Counted from the first letter of the stretch, positions 22,424 through 32,930 are shown. The stretch is DNA of 64,000 nucleotides from Rosa chinensis (GCF_002994745.2 NC_037093.1:10094400-10158399); one strand, 5' to 3'. Numbers and translations are program-made. Notes: a model not told the origin generated them from the letters alone.

Positions 22424-23131
22424 AATCATGACATGTTACATCTTTGTAAGTATTCCAAGCTTGATAACTTAGCAAGAGTTGACATTATCTGTGCATATAT
22501 AAATTAGTAATTAGTACTTGAATTTATAAATTAATGTATGTATATGACTGGATTCAGAAATTTATAATAGATTAACTGACTCAATACCTGAATTTCTGAC
22601 TAAATTGCCAAACCTGAAAGTCTTGAGTATTTTGATTTGAATTGTTACTGCAGATACTTGTTTATTTAGAATAGGTTTATAAATTTGCTCTATCTCTGCA
22701 GTAACTTGGAGAAGAACAAGCTCAAATGGTTCACTTTCGAGTATGCTTATTGAAAAATCGACAAGTGGATCATTATTGTTAAGGTCTGTTTCTGTCCAAA
22801 GCCATTATCTAATATATTCAAAGTATTTCCTTCTGTTTTCGGTTGCAATCTTATATTATTGATGTGGAAAAAGTTCTATACTATTTGGCGTTGTTTTTAT
22901 ACTATACAAATTGAATACTATATTGTCGACTAAATTTCCATGACTGATATGTATCAACCTTATTCATCCTAGGGTTGGAGAAAATAAAAACATATGTGCA
23001 GCAATATCATGCAAAAGGAAAAAAGCCAATGTACTCATTCCCATAATAGCAGCAATTAGTGGATTTGCTATTTAGTTTGTAGCATCAGATGTTATACTAA
23101 TTAGCATGAGAAGAAAAGAGAACAAGGTAAA
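22284..23131 (+). pseudogene. Captured malectin-like LRR receptor kinase fragment (LRR and TM exons)
   Basis: Exon-like blocks separated by intron-like sequence. After a clean acceptor (TTTACTGCAG, ends 22286) comes D-L-S-S-S-G, then with a shift L-T-G-E-I. Around 22565-22630 the frame reads L-T-D-S-I-P-E-F-L-T-K-L-P-N-L-K-V-L-S, and near 22700 N-L-E-K-N-K-L. Then I-E-K-S-T-S-G-S-L-L-L-R. Last, at about 22970, V-G-E-N-K-N-I-C-A-A-I-S-C-K, followed by a hydrophobic I-P-I-I-A-A-I-S-G-F-A-I with an in-frame stop. This order (LRR, ICxxxxC, transmembrane) matches the LRR-I (malectin-like) kinases. The extracellular malectin-like and kinase domains are absent. An (AT)n run at 22381-22420 interrupts it. 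Confidence 0.65.
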
Positions 23132-23509
23132 TCTGTAATATATATATTACTAACAGTTGAAAGGTAAACAGAGAAACTGTTTGATGTGTTATATGTATGC
23201 AGTTTTGATAATATAAGAGCGTATTTTTTGTGTCCTCTTATGGATTGAATGACTCCATTTCCAGAACTTTGAGGACATAATTTGTGTCCTAGTATAGAAA
23301 AGAGGACACATATGAGAACTTTAATGTTTTGATTTTTTTTGGTTCTTTGTTCTAGTCTCTTGGTCATGATAATTTCAATGCTTTTCATTGTCAGGCAGTG
23401 TGGAATGATAGCCCATATTCTTCCTGGAACTGCAGCTACTGAAATAGAGTTAGCTAGGAGGGTGAAGGAATTCTCCTTGAAAGAAAGAGGGTAAATTGTC
23501 TCTACTTTG

Positions 23510-23545
<36 letters not shown>

Positions 23546-25240
23546 CGTTCATCGCTGCTAGAGATTTTTGGTTGATTCATTGGCCATGACTGAGGGACAA
23601 AAATGTTGAAAATAATAAAGATATACTCAACTGAGGGCTAAGTAGTGTGTAACACTTTGTGTAATACAATGAAGCCATAGCCATTTACAATTAACTAGAC
23701 AGCAACACCATGATAGAGTAGTTACAGCTTTGGTTACAAAATAACTACCCTTTTGAAATCCCAAGATTAAGCTTATGTGCTCAACTCTAAAACTAAGTTC
23801 TCTTTGGTCCAAAGACAAGTCCCCATGGTAGTTTAAGAGTCCAAAAGCTGATGCCTGATAATGAAATTGATTGGGATATTCTTAGAGTTAAATGTTGAGT
23901 TCTACGAAGATTTTATTTTTATTTTTCTTGGGTTTTTTCTGTTCTTAGGGCAAGAAGTCTGTAAGGTGTCCAAGAGTGTTCTTATTTGATAAGTCTCTTA
24001 TTAAGTCCACCTAAGGTATTTTAAGCCTATACATAGGGTCATATATATCTTGTAAGGCAAATCAGATTGGCATTGATGAAAAGTGTTGTAGAAAGACTTG
24101 GTGTATTGATATCTCTTCCCCTACCCTGTCGTCCTCTCTCCTCTCTACTCCTCCAAGTTCTCTGAAACTAATGCATCTATAAACCTTTTTTGTCTTCTGA
24201 AACTATTATATTTCCTAAGATTTATATTCTAAGCACACTATTATCAATAGCCAAAACTCACTTCTTTTCTCCTGCATCAAATTCGTAACACAGGAGTGCA
24301 TTCTTCTTTCAATTACAATCGAAATTAAGAGTTGCTCTCATGATGGTGAATAGATTATATAATAGAAAGCACTCAGCGAGGTGATTGTAAAAGTGTGCTC
24401 CAGGACTCTGAAATATGCACTCAGAAGGACTTTTCTTTTCTGATTTGCTCTATCATTTAAGTTGCTTAGTCTCATTGGTAGATTACGATTTGCTTCTTTG
24501 TCTCATTAATTAAATGTGTATAATGTTCAAATGTACCTCTCTATCTTAGCTGACACAATCATCAGTTTGACTTATCTACCGACATCGAATTATTATGACA
24601 TGTATTGGCAATTCAGTATTTGATAAGTGATGGGAAACCTTGTGCAGGATTTTGAATGGTGAAGATGTAGATATAGAGGAAATGGTTCTTCGCACTCCAA
24701 TATCCAAATCCTAGAAGAACCATTCAGATTTGTTCTACTCAACACCACAAACAAATAGGAACATTTCTTCTTGTGCTGCAATATGTGCTAACTTGAGAAG
24801 CTTCAAAACAAACTTGGAGGTGATGCAAATAAGAATATAGTGCACAAGATGCTTGATAAAGTGGCACATGAAGGTTTTGTTGAAGCGAAAAGATGTTATA
24901 TCAGCTTTTGATTCATGCGTAGCTAGTTAGGAATGCTTTTCTTCTTTTATTGTTGGCTTGAAATTTGGACAACTTTGTTTGGGAAAGGCAGTTTATGTAT
25001 AGAATGTTGGATTATGATGAATTGCTTGAAAGATATAGTCACTGTTCATTAGGTGGAATGGATCAAATTAATGTACAAATTAATTCAGATAATGGATGTT
25101 TGAAGTAATCATACAACAGATTTTCAGAAATGTCAATCAATGTTGTCTGAACCAAAAAATTATGGGTATTCACACAATGCATTGATAGGTATCACACAAT
25201 GGATTTCAATAAGTAACGTCGTCTAGTTTTAAGCTCATAC
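23132..25240. other. CACTA interior, unrecognised
   Basis: Exon-like pieces occur near 23395-23490 (reads I-L-P-G-T-A-A-T-E-I-E-L-A-R-R-V-K after CAG) and 24650-24900 (G-E-D-V-D-I-E-E-M-V and N-L-R-S-F-K-T-N-L-E-V), the first followed and the second preceded by splice-like signals. I cannot assign them to a family with confidence. An (AT)n run lies at 23513-23543. They may be further captured exons. Confidence 0.35.
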
Positions 25241-25571
25241 AACAGAAAATACTAGAACACAGTTGTCTTGCTTTTAATCACACAACAGCTAAACTACAAA
25301 ACCGTTGTATGAAAATTCAACCCACAACGGCATAAAAGAAAATTCTGTTGTGTGAACTGCTGCGCACAAGTGCTGCACATGGGTGCGTCCAGCATCTGTC
25401 GAGTTCTTGGACAACGGTGTTAAGAAATATACGTCGACTGACTTTGTATCATACAACGGTGAATTCACCGTCGTCTGATTTTTCATCAGACAACATCGAG
25501 ATAGACGACGGTGAGTCTTCAAATCAGACGACGTTTTTTCACCGTCGTGTGATGCAGTTTTTGGTGTAGTG
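25241..25571. repeat. CACTA right subterminal repeat region
   Basis: Dense CACAACAG, ACAACGG, TCGTCTGAT and ACGACGGTGA motifs in both orientations, leading into the right TIR. Confidence 0.7.
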
Positions 25572-25574
25572 CCT

Positions 25575-27003
25575 TGATCTTACCTATCACACATTGTCTT
25601 CTTCTTCTTCCTCTTCCTCCTTTTTTCTACCGAATCATCGTTTTTTCCCTCTTCTTGTTCCATGCATATCCTATTTCCAACACATACTTCTCATTTCTCT
25701 GTTTATTTCTAGCTTTTTCTTTCACATTAGTTTTTTTTTTTTTTGTGGCTTCTCCCTTCTTAGATCATTTTTATGTCTCACTAACATGACATCTTCAATT
25801 CGCAGCTATTTTTATTATAGATTTGGTAAGAAGTTTTTGCTTACCTTTAATATAGAATCGATTATGGTGTTATAGGTAAGATTTGTCCTAGAATTTGATT
25901 AGACATTTTTATTTCACATTTACATGCCTTATTTATAGGTAAGATTTCACAAGTTTAAAAAAAAATCAAGTTTCTCTATATCTCTATATCTAAGGTTCTC
26001 TCATTATCCCACATTTTCTCTTTCATACATTTTATCTTTTAATTAGTTATAAGTTCTATATATCATATTTGTACCTTTTGATTAGATTGGGAATATATTC
26101 TATTTTTTTTTCCTGCTTCGTATGTTCAGGTAGATTAAATCTCTACGATAAAAATTTAAATACCTATTATATAGATACAAATGAAGCAATAATGTTTGAA
26201 TTTTTGTTCTAATGTTCTTCATCCTATAATGTAGGTATATAAGTATTAGACCTACATCTTAGGTATATTGAGTTTATATGAATGCATTTAGTCTTCTTTG
26301 TCTGAAAATTATTTATTGATAAATTGCAAATTTTGCAATTTGAATTTAAAATTTAAAATTAAGCTAAAATTGTGATCTAATTAGTGAATTTGAAATTATT
26401 TACCTTATTTGGTTCTAAGGGCAAATTGGACTATTAAAAAAAGCAAATGGACCACAATTAACAAGAAAATATGCGCGGACTAGATCTAATTTTTATATAA
26501 CAAAAAAGACTTGAATTGAATTAACTCTAGTTTTTTCCCACCCTATTAATTTCTTACACTAGATTTTACAAATTGTTTGACCTGAAACCCACCAACCAAG
26601 AATGGGATTAGGTCTACCTGAGTGGATTTTTTTTTTCGGTGTTATAGTTAGCTTAACTTATGTAATAACATACATAATGTATTAATGGGTTTCACCTTTG
26701 TTTGTGAGTTTAGTGGCTTTCGGCTCGCCTATGCACTTTGTGTGTTTTTTGTTATACTTTGATCTTTGTGATGTTACATGTGTGGTAGGTTCTGTTCAGT
26801 GGTTAGTATGGAAGTACACCAATTGCGGTCTTAGGCAGATGTACTAATTGATTGGTTGGATTATATATGTGGCTTTATTTTAGTCAAGGTTTAGTTAGTA
26901 TAGGCTAGTAGTCATTTTCTCAAATGTACAGGCTATTATAGAATGGGTGTTATTTGCTAGGGATTTGTTTTCCTGTTAGGTCGAATAGGCAAAACCAACG
27001 TTC
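25575..27003. other. AT-rich spacer without recognised genes
   Basis: T-rich start (25594-25745), then about 1.2 kb of AT-rich sequence. No ORF with a recognisable domain, no TIR or LTR pair found by eye. Confidence 0.5.
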
Positions 27004-27196
27004 ATTGTGTTTGCATAATTTACGAACATTAATCAATAGGAACCAAGATTGGAGTTAGTGCATGCATAAATGGATTTTTTTTTATATATATTGGATATGC
27101 ATAATCCCTTGTGTTAATCTTTTCCTTATTTTCATACCAATTACAAGGTAAGTAAAATTGTGTTCGATTCTGTTATTAAATCCATTCAAAATATTG
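27004..27196 (+). promoter_or_regulatory. Secreted-peptide promoter copy c, 5' part
   Basis: Matches copy a from the AACATTAATCAATAGGAACC block to CATTCAAAATATTG, where a LINE has inserted. The promoter resumes at 30481. Confidence 0.65.
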
Positions 27197-27397
27197 TTTT
27201 TTTTTTTTTTGAGAAGAAACGACAATTTTATTGAAGCAAAGAGATTAAGTACATTCTCTAGAAATAATCTCCTCTATAAAGGGAGATGTAGAAGTAAAAA
27301 CAACATTGCATGGCCTATTACATAATGCCCAACGAGCAAGGGAATGAGCAGCAGTATTCTCTTCTCGATACAAGTGTGAGAAAGTACTTCCAGGCAG

Positions 27398-28747
27398 CTA
27401 AGAAAAGAGAGCCAAAACATCCTCATAAATAACTCGGAGCTGAATAGAAGAATCTTGGATAGAATGCATAGCTTGTACTAACAATAAGGAGTCTGACTCT
27501 AGACGAACTGGACCCAAACCCTGGTCAAGAACTAGCCTGCAAGCTACTCGACCAGCGAGTGCCTCCACTTGAGCAGGAGAAAAAACCTGATCAAAACTAA
27601 TGGCCATCCCACAAATAAAAGAACCATTTGCATCACGTACCACAATTCCTGCACCACCAGAATGAGAGTGCACATCAAAAGCTCCATCTATGCAAACACT
27701 AAACCAACCAACATGAGGCTTCGTCCTGGCATGCTGATTGCGTGGGACCTTGGGGGGTGAAATATTTGCGTGAAGATAATTGGCATGTGAAACTTGAGCA
27801 CTGAGGAGGAGAGATCGAGGCTCACAATTTCTATTCTCCCACACTTTATCATTCCTTGCTTTCCACAAAAACCACAGTTTCACCAAAAGATGGCAAAACG
27901 ATGATTGAGGTAATTTCTCCATACAATAATTCAACCATTCCTTAAGAGAAAGTGAGGGAGAGAAACCCAACATACCAGACAAGTGATGAGTCATCTGCTT
28001 TGCAATAGGACAATAATGAAAAATATGAAGAGGGGTTTCTTCCTCGTTTTCACATAAAGGGCAAAAAAGCTCCACTTCCATTTTCTTCTTAACTAGATTA
28101 GATCTAGTAGGGAGAAAATCTTGACAAGCTTTCCATAAACAAAGTTTCACTTTAGCCGGCACCTTGCACTTCCAAAACTTCTTCCAAAAAGTACCAATAA
28201 GTTGATGAGGAGAGGAGCTAGAAGTAGCCATGACTGGGAGGATCAAACTGTCTCTAGCCATAACATAAGCACTACTCACTGAAAAAACTCCCTTACTATC
28301 ATAATGCCAAATAAGTTTGTCCTTAGGACATCTAGAACTTAAAGGAATTGAGCTAATAACCTCCACATCCTCACTAGGGAATAAACTCTCCAATAAAGGG
28401 ACATTCCAACAACCATTAGACACATCAATGAGCTGGTAAACATACCTCAAAGTAGTAGGGCTCCTAAGTGGTAGCAAGGGCCGAAAACCATGAGGCCTAG
28501 GCAGCCACCTGTCCTCCCAAATAGCAATTGTAGCACCATTTCCAACTTGCCATCTTGAGCCTAGTTCAACCACTTGCCTTGCAGCTAAAATGCTTCTCCA
28601 AGAATAAGAATGAGCTCCCCCCAAAGAAGCCTCCCAATAAGTTTTGGAATGAAAATAGCATGCCTTGTAGAGAATTATCACAAGTGAGTTCTCGGTCCTT
28701 TGGGGCACACATATTATTCCAAGAGCTCCAATGAATTTTTCTCCCAT
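27398..28747 (-). pseudogene. LINE polyprotein C-terminal part: zf-RVT and RNase H-like domains
   Basis: A 449-residue open segment. First comes the region downstream of RT with W-R-S-I-L-A-A-R and W-E-D-R-W-L. The zinc-binding reverse transcriptase domain follows (F-W-K-K-F-W-K...V-K-L-C-L-W-K-A, then C-P-L-C-E-N-E-E-E-T-P-L-H-I-F-H-Y-C). An RVT_3-type RNase H comes last, with V-C-I-D-G-A-F, V-E-A-L-A and L-E-S-D-S-L. This order is standard for plant LINE ORF2 products. The fragment is open, but its link to the RT is disturbed near 28690. Confidence 0.85.
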
Positions 28748-29732
28748 TCATTGAGTCACCCCACCAAAAATTTGCACACATTTGCTGCAGCTCATTACAA
28801 AAAGTTTGAGGTAATAAAAAGCAACTCATAGCATAGTTTGGAAGAGATTGAGCCACCACTTTCAGCAATAACTCCTTTCCTGCACCACTTAAAAATTTTC
28901 CTCTCCACCCCGCTAGCCTCTTCCTCAATCTATCCTTCAAATATGAGAAAGTATCCTTCTTATAGCGCCTCACAAGAGTAGGCAACCCAAGATATTTTTC
29001 ATGGTACGACACCAAATCAACACCCAATAACTCCACTAAATCCTGCTGCCCTTCTAGTGATAAATTACGACTAAAACAAACACTACTCTTCCCGAAATTA
29101 ATCAACTGACCTGAAGCAGTAGCATACACTTCAAGAACTTCCTTGATCTGAATACAACTAGCAGGAGTAGCCTCTGCAAAGAGAAAACTATCATCTGCAA
29201 ATAAGAGATGATGAAGAACCGGGGCCCTTCTACACATCTTAATCCCCACTAGAGAACCATTATTGTGCATCCTTTGAATGAGTGAGGAAAACCCTTCAGT
29301 ACATAAAAGGAACAAATAGGGAGAAAGAGGGTCTCCTTGCCTGAGACCTCTTGTTTAGCCTTTCGAATTACCATTGATAAGAAAAGAATACCGAACAGAA
29401 GTCACACACTACATCACAACCTGAACCCACTGACATGGAAAGCCCAACCGTAATAACATATCTCTCAAGTAAGGCCATTCCATCCTGTCATAGGCCTTAC
29501 TTATGTCAAGCTTTAGAGCAAAGTGACCTCCACCTCCATCTCTCTTATTCCATAGGCAGTGAGCCACTTCGTTAGCAACCAGAGTGTTATCTGTTACCAA
29601 CGGACCGGGAACAAAAGCACTCTGATATGGGGAAATTATCTGATCAAGAATAGGCTTCAAATGATTTGCAAGCACCTTTGCACAAATCTTGTAAACCACA
29701 TTGCAAAGGGCGATTGGACGAAGATGGGACAT
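28690..29732 (-). pseudogene. LINE reverse transcriptase
   Basis: Contains L-R-P-I-A-L-C-N-V-V-Y-K, Q-S-A-F-V-P-G, L-D-I-S-K-A-Y-D-R-M-E-W (palm Asp), then after stops near 29340-29410 the catalytic L-L-F-A-D-D-S-F-L-F, I-N-F-G-K-S and Y-L-G-L-P. Two or more in-frame stops (a TAG around 29405 and a TAA around 29355 on the minus strand) break the enzyme between the two palm motifs. Confidence 0.88.
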
Positions 29733-29733
29733 T

Positions 29734-30466
29734 TCAGTAGGATTTTTCCTCTTTCAACAAATTACCAGTAGATAAAAATTCACGCACAGCAGTCACAATA
29801 TCATCACCTACAATATGCCAATATTTTTGATAAAATAGAGGGGGCATACCATCTGGACCTGGAGACTTTGTAGGATACATCTGAAACAATGCTTGTTTAA
29901 TCTCATCTGCAGAGTATTCAAGTAATAAGGAGGCACCTAAGTCTGGCGTTATTACCGGTACCACAGAAGAAAGAACCGGCTCCATTTGCACATCAGAAAC
30001 ATTTGTAGATCGAAACAGTGAATTATAATAATCCAAAACAATTGTTTCAGTACCTCCTGGAGTATCTTGCCAAACTCCAGTTGAATCAAATAAGCCCTTT
30101 AAGTAATTTCGCTGCTTTCTGTTAGATGATTTTTGATGAAAGAAACGCGTGTTCCTATCACCATATTTCAACCAAGTAGTTTTCGACCTTTGCTTCAGAA
30201 AAGTGTCCTCCAGCTCCAGCAAAGTATCCAATCTCTTTTGTAGCAATCGTCTTTCGGGAAGGTCAGACACTTCAAAGGGAACGGACAAAATTGTTCCAGC
30301 TGCTTACCAATATAGGCCACCTCCTCATGCCAGGCACCAAAAACCTGCCTCTTCCAATTGAGTAAACCCAACCTCATGCTATAAAGTTTTCCCTGCAATC
30401 GAAACTGCTCGAAACCATCCCTATCCGTCTGCCACTTCTCCCGGATCACTTCTTTACAAGAATCAT
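29734..30466 (-). pseudogene. LINE ORF2 region between endonuclease and RT
   Basis: Contains S-K-T-T-W-L-K-Y-G-D-R-N-T-R-F-F-H and K-S-P-G-P-D-G-M-P, the conserved entry to the LINE RT. A frame change occurs near 30270, and the 5' limit is the truncation point at 30466. Confidence 0.8.
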
Positions 30467-30480
30467 CATTCAAAATATTG

Positions 30481-30640
30481 TTAGTTATGAGGGTTTGCCT
30501 GATTAGTAAATCGTGGATTTGTTGTAATGAACTTGAACTTTTACTCTGTTTGGTATCTATATATATATAAGAGTCCTCTAGGCCTATATTACGTACCAGC
30601 CAGTACTCTTTTGCAACTCTTAATTTTTCATCTAATCAAA
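30481..30640 (+). promoter_or_regulatory. Secreted-peptide promoter copy c, 3' part
   Basis: Resumes after the LINE duplication at TTAGTTATGAGGGTTTGCCT. It has an expanded TATA region (ATATATATATAA, 30558-30570) and the conserved AGAGTCCTCTAGGCCTATAT-like leader before the ATG at 30641. Confidence 0.65.
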
Positions 30641-30715
30641 ATGGCTATGAACTCAAATTCTGAAAATTTTGGTTACATTGATGATTTATGGATTACCAGC
30701 TGCGAGCTAGCTTAG
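30641..30715 (+). pseudogene. Truncated secreted-peptide minigene, copy c
   Basis: Encodes 24 residues: M-A-M-N-S-N-S-E-N-F-G, then Y-I-D-D-L-W-I-T from the next promoter, and a stop at 30713. The junction is identical to that of copy a at 435-542, so the a/b pair and the c/d pair derive from one ancestral two-promoter block. Confidence 0.6.
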
Positions 30716-30826
30716 CTAGCTATTTATGAATTTGATAACATTGATTATATGTACGCATAACCTATGAACATTAATTAATAGGAACCAAGATTGGAGTTAG
30801 TGTATGCACAAATTGATTTTTTTTTT
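30672..30826 (+). promoter_or_regulatory. Secreted-peptide promoter copy d, 5' part
   Basis: Conserved promoter sequence up to the T-run after TATGCACAAATTGA, where element D interrupts it. The 3' part is 32273-32564. Confidence 0.6.
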
Positions 30827-31103
30827 GGGTCCTTGACCCATAGCCCCAAAATGAGCAAAAATTATCCCATTTGCCCCACCAAATGATTTTTGTTCCCACC
30901 TACCCAATTTAACACCAAATGACCATTTTGCCTTTAAATCAATTAATTAATTACATCCACAGCCACTCTATCTCTCTCCTCCTCCTCCTCCTCTCTCTCT
31001 CTCTCTCTCTCTCTCCACATCCAAAATCCTATTCCGGTGCCGGACATATCCAGCCACGCTCGAATAGCGCCTCGCTTAGCCCCACCGCAGATCATTCCTC
31101 TCC

Positions 31104-31184
31104 GACGAGATTCCCCGGAGCATCTCCAACTTGCCTTTCCTCCAGATCCTCAATGTCATCGAAAACAAGCTCACCTCCGTGCAG
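31104..31184 (+). pseudogene. Possible captured LRR fragment in element D
   Basis: One frame reads D-E-I-P-R-S-I-S-N-L-P-F-L-Q-I-L-N-V and then E-N-K-L-T-S-V, which fits a plant LRR repeat (xxIPxSISNLxxLxxLxxxxNxLT). Both flanks have stops. A short match, so possibly chance. Confidence 0.35.
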
Positions 31185-31549
31185 CTAGGTCGGAGTTCCT
31201 GTTCGTGCAGCAAGCTCGGAATTCGCTCCATCCATCGCCAGCGGCCAGTTCGTGCTAAAGACGGAAGTCATCGGTTGCTTGGCTTCGCCGATCATGAAAT
31301 CAAAACCACAGCTCATCACTGGCGGGAATTGGCGCTCGAGCTCTACCTCTGGTGCTCGACCCAGGCTCTCTGACCTCGACACAAGCCGGTGGCAGAGGAG
31401 AAGATGGGTCTGGTATGCCTGTGGCGGAGGAGAACCACGATTTGGAGCCCAAAGCTTTTCTCTGGGTGCCCAAATCTTTTTTTTTTTTTTTTTTTTTTTT
31501 TGCGCTATAAATTGGTTCAGAAGACCAAAATGAAACAAAAAAAGTTCTA

Positions 31550-31925
31550 TTGGGGCAATAGTGGCCTCTTAAAGATCTAATAGGGGCAATAGACGTCTAT
31601 TGGGGGGCAGTAGATGTTTTGAATTGATGTAATTTCCTTTTTTTTTTTCTTTAATCAAACTTTTATTTATCTAATTTTAAGAAATAAATGGGTATTAGGG
31701 GGCAATATACATCTATTGGGGGGGCAATAGACGTCTATTAAGGGGCAATACAGGTTTATTCATGGGGCAATAAACCTCTCCAACCCTATATGAGATCTAC
31801 AAAAACCTCTTTGGAGACCTCCGGCGAGGTTTCTTAAACCACTATTGCCCCCCAATAGACGCCTATTGGGGGGCAATACATGGCGGATAGTCATCTATTG
31901 GGGGCAATAGATGTTTATTGGGAGC
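31550..31925. repeat. Ladder of CTATTG-G(n)-CAATAG and AATAGACGTCTATT motifs
   Basis: At least nine occurrences of GGGGCAATA or its complement in 375 bp. Alternating inverted repeats: CTATTG paired with CAATAG across a G-run, and the palindrome AATAGACGTCTATT between them. It is present in all four copies of this part of element D. Confidence 0.8.
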
Positions 31926-32043
31926 AAAAAAACTTTCCGGTGAGATTTTCAGTAAATTCCGGTGGGCAGCGGCAGGTGACCGGATTCCAACGGCCGATGA
32001 CCGGATTCCGGCGACCGGTGACCGGCTCCGGTAAAGTCTCCTA

Positions 32044-32048
<5 letters not shown>

Positions 32049-32096
<48 letters not shown>
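32049..32096. repeat. (TC)n microsatellite
   Basis: About 24 CT units. The paralogous positions near 51977, 57764 and 63554 have only about 12-13 units, so the tract varies between copies. Confidence 0.95.
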
Positions 32097-32271
32097 AGTA
32101 ACAAAGGGGTGAGGGGTAAAATGGTATTAAAAAAAATTAAAAGCAAAAAAAAAAATCTTAATGGGGTATTAGGGAAGACTCCCATAGAGCGTATTGGATA
32201 AGAGGAAATTAAAAAAACTTAATGGGGTTAGTGGGATAAAAATCCCTAGAAATGCGGTAAATAGACAAAAC

Positions 32272-32272
<1 letters not shown>

Positions 32273-32308
<36 letters not shown>

Positions 32309-32564
32309 ATGCATAATCCCTTTTGTTAGTGTTTTCCTTATTTTCATCCCCATTACAAGGTAAGTAAAATTGTCATCGATTATGTTATTAAATCCATTCA
32401 AAATATTGGTAGTTATGAGGGTTTACCTGATTAGTAAATCATGGATTTGTTGTAATGAACTTGAACTTTTAGTCTTTTTGGTACCTATATATAAGAGTCC
32501 TCTATGCCTATATTACCTACCGCCCAATACTCTTTTGCAACTCTAAAACTTTCACCTAATCAAA
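32273..32564 (+). promoter_or_regulatory. Secreted-peptide promoter copy d, 3' part
   Basis: Begins with an expanded (TA)n at the element D junction, then conserved promoter blocks, TATA box TATATATAA at 32486-32494, and about 70 bp of leader to the ATG. Confidence 0.7.
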
Positions 32565-32930
32565 ATGGTGTTCAACCCAAGTTATGAAAAATTTGGTGCT
32601 CTAGTTCTTCTCCTTCTGTTTAGTTTTAATCTTTTGGCAACCCAAGCTCGACCAACAAGCAGTTCCAACTTGGCTACGCTGAGGATTGGTGGCGGATATG
32701 TTGGTACTGGAGGACGGTACTACAACTCTATTTTGAGTCCATCGTCACTAACGAATAAGGACTCGGAGACAAGCATTGATATAGCACATCCAAGACAGGC
32801 ACGTAGTGGCATAGCACATCCAAGCCTAGGACAACAAATCCCTTATCTGAACCCATCAATAATTGGAAGGATTAAGCAGTCAGCACCGAGCCCTGGTGCT
32901 GGACACGGTGGTGGTGGGGGTGGACATTAA
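32565..32930 (+). CDS. Small secreted peptide precursor, copy d (PIP/CEP-like)
   Basis: 121 residues. Residues 1-29 are a signal peptide: short charged start, A-L-V-L-L-L-L-F-S-F-N-L-L, small residues A-T-Q-A, likely cleaved before R-P. The middle is Ser/Gly-rich with G-G-G-Y-V-G-T-G-G-R-Y-Y and a degenerate duplicate D-I-A-H-P-R-Q-A-R / G-I-A-H-P-S-L. The C-terminus is I-G-R-I-K-Q-S-A-P-S-P-G-A-G-H followed by G(6)-H. The S-x-P-S-x-G-x-G-H pattern resembles mature peptides of the PIP/PIP-like family (SGPSxxGxGH) and the PGxGH end of CEP hormones. Such peptides are secreted, hydroxyproline-modified and sensed by LRR receptor kinases. That role is inferred. No intron is needed. The match is short and an unrelated small secreted protein is possible. 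Confidence 0.7.
   Translation: MVFNPSYEKFGALVLLLLFSFNLLATQARPTSSSNLATLRIGGGYVGTGGRYYNSILSPSSLTNKDSETSIDIAHPRQARSGIAHPSLGQQIPYLNPSIIGRIKQSAPSPGAGHGGGGGGH

Larger units (their letters stand above)
19726..25571. mobile_element. CACTA (En/Spm-type) DNA transposon carrying captured gene fragments
   Basis: Perfect 25-bp terminal inverted repeats begin CACTACACCAAAAACTGCAT (19726-19750 and 25547-25571), with a 3-bp duplication CCT at 19723-19725 and 25572-25574. Subterminal regions are full of short direct and inverted motifs of the ACAACGG / CGTCTGAT type, as expected for transposase-binding arrays. No transposase domain is visible, so it is non-autonomous. The interior holds fragments of at least two host genes in plus orientation (20690-21391 and 22284-23131). 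Confidence 0.9.
27197..30466 (-). mobile_element. LINE (L1-like) retrotransposon, 5'-truncated, 3270 bp
   Basis: Minus strand, ending in a poly-A (T-run 27197-27210), with a 14-bp duplication CATTCAAAATATTG at 27183-27196 and 30467-30480. It holds the RT linker, RT, zf-RVT and RNase H domains but no apurinic endonuclease, so it was truncated on insertion. In-frame stops and frame changes have killed it. It sits inside the peptide promoter copy c. Confidence 0.92.
30827..32272. mobile_element. Element D: MULE-like non-autonomous transposon, complete copy
   Basis: Inserted in the T/AT-rich tract of promoter d. The ends (GGGTCCTTGACCC...TTATCCCATTTGCCCCACC and, read inward from the right, GGTTTTGTC...TTTTATCCCACTAACCCCATT) form imperfect inverted repeats of about 60 bp. 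A target duplication cannot be resolved, because the target is a T/TA run. The element has a GC-rich segment (31020-31440), a ladder of GGGGCAATAG motifs, a T-run and a (TC)n tract. It lacks a transposase. Three 3' halves recur downstream fused to gag-protease sequence. The family assignment is tentative. Confidence 0.6.

Noticed and set aside
22250..22507. Frame with T-A-G-D-P-N-I resembling the start of tryptophan synthase alpha
   Set aside because: The match is a few residues spanning a likely splice acceptor, and continuing sequence fits the LRR receptor-kinase fragment better.
24650..24900. Possible exon of a meiotic HORMA-type protein
   Set aside because: I had a vague resemblance only; several frame changes and no diagnostic motif, so left unassigned.
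31949..32185. Arg-Glu repeat ORFs over the (TC)n tract
   Set aside because: Translation of a microsatellite; not a gene.
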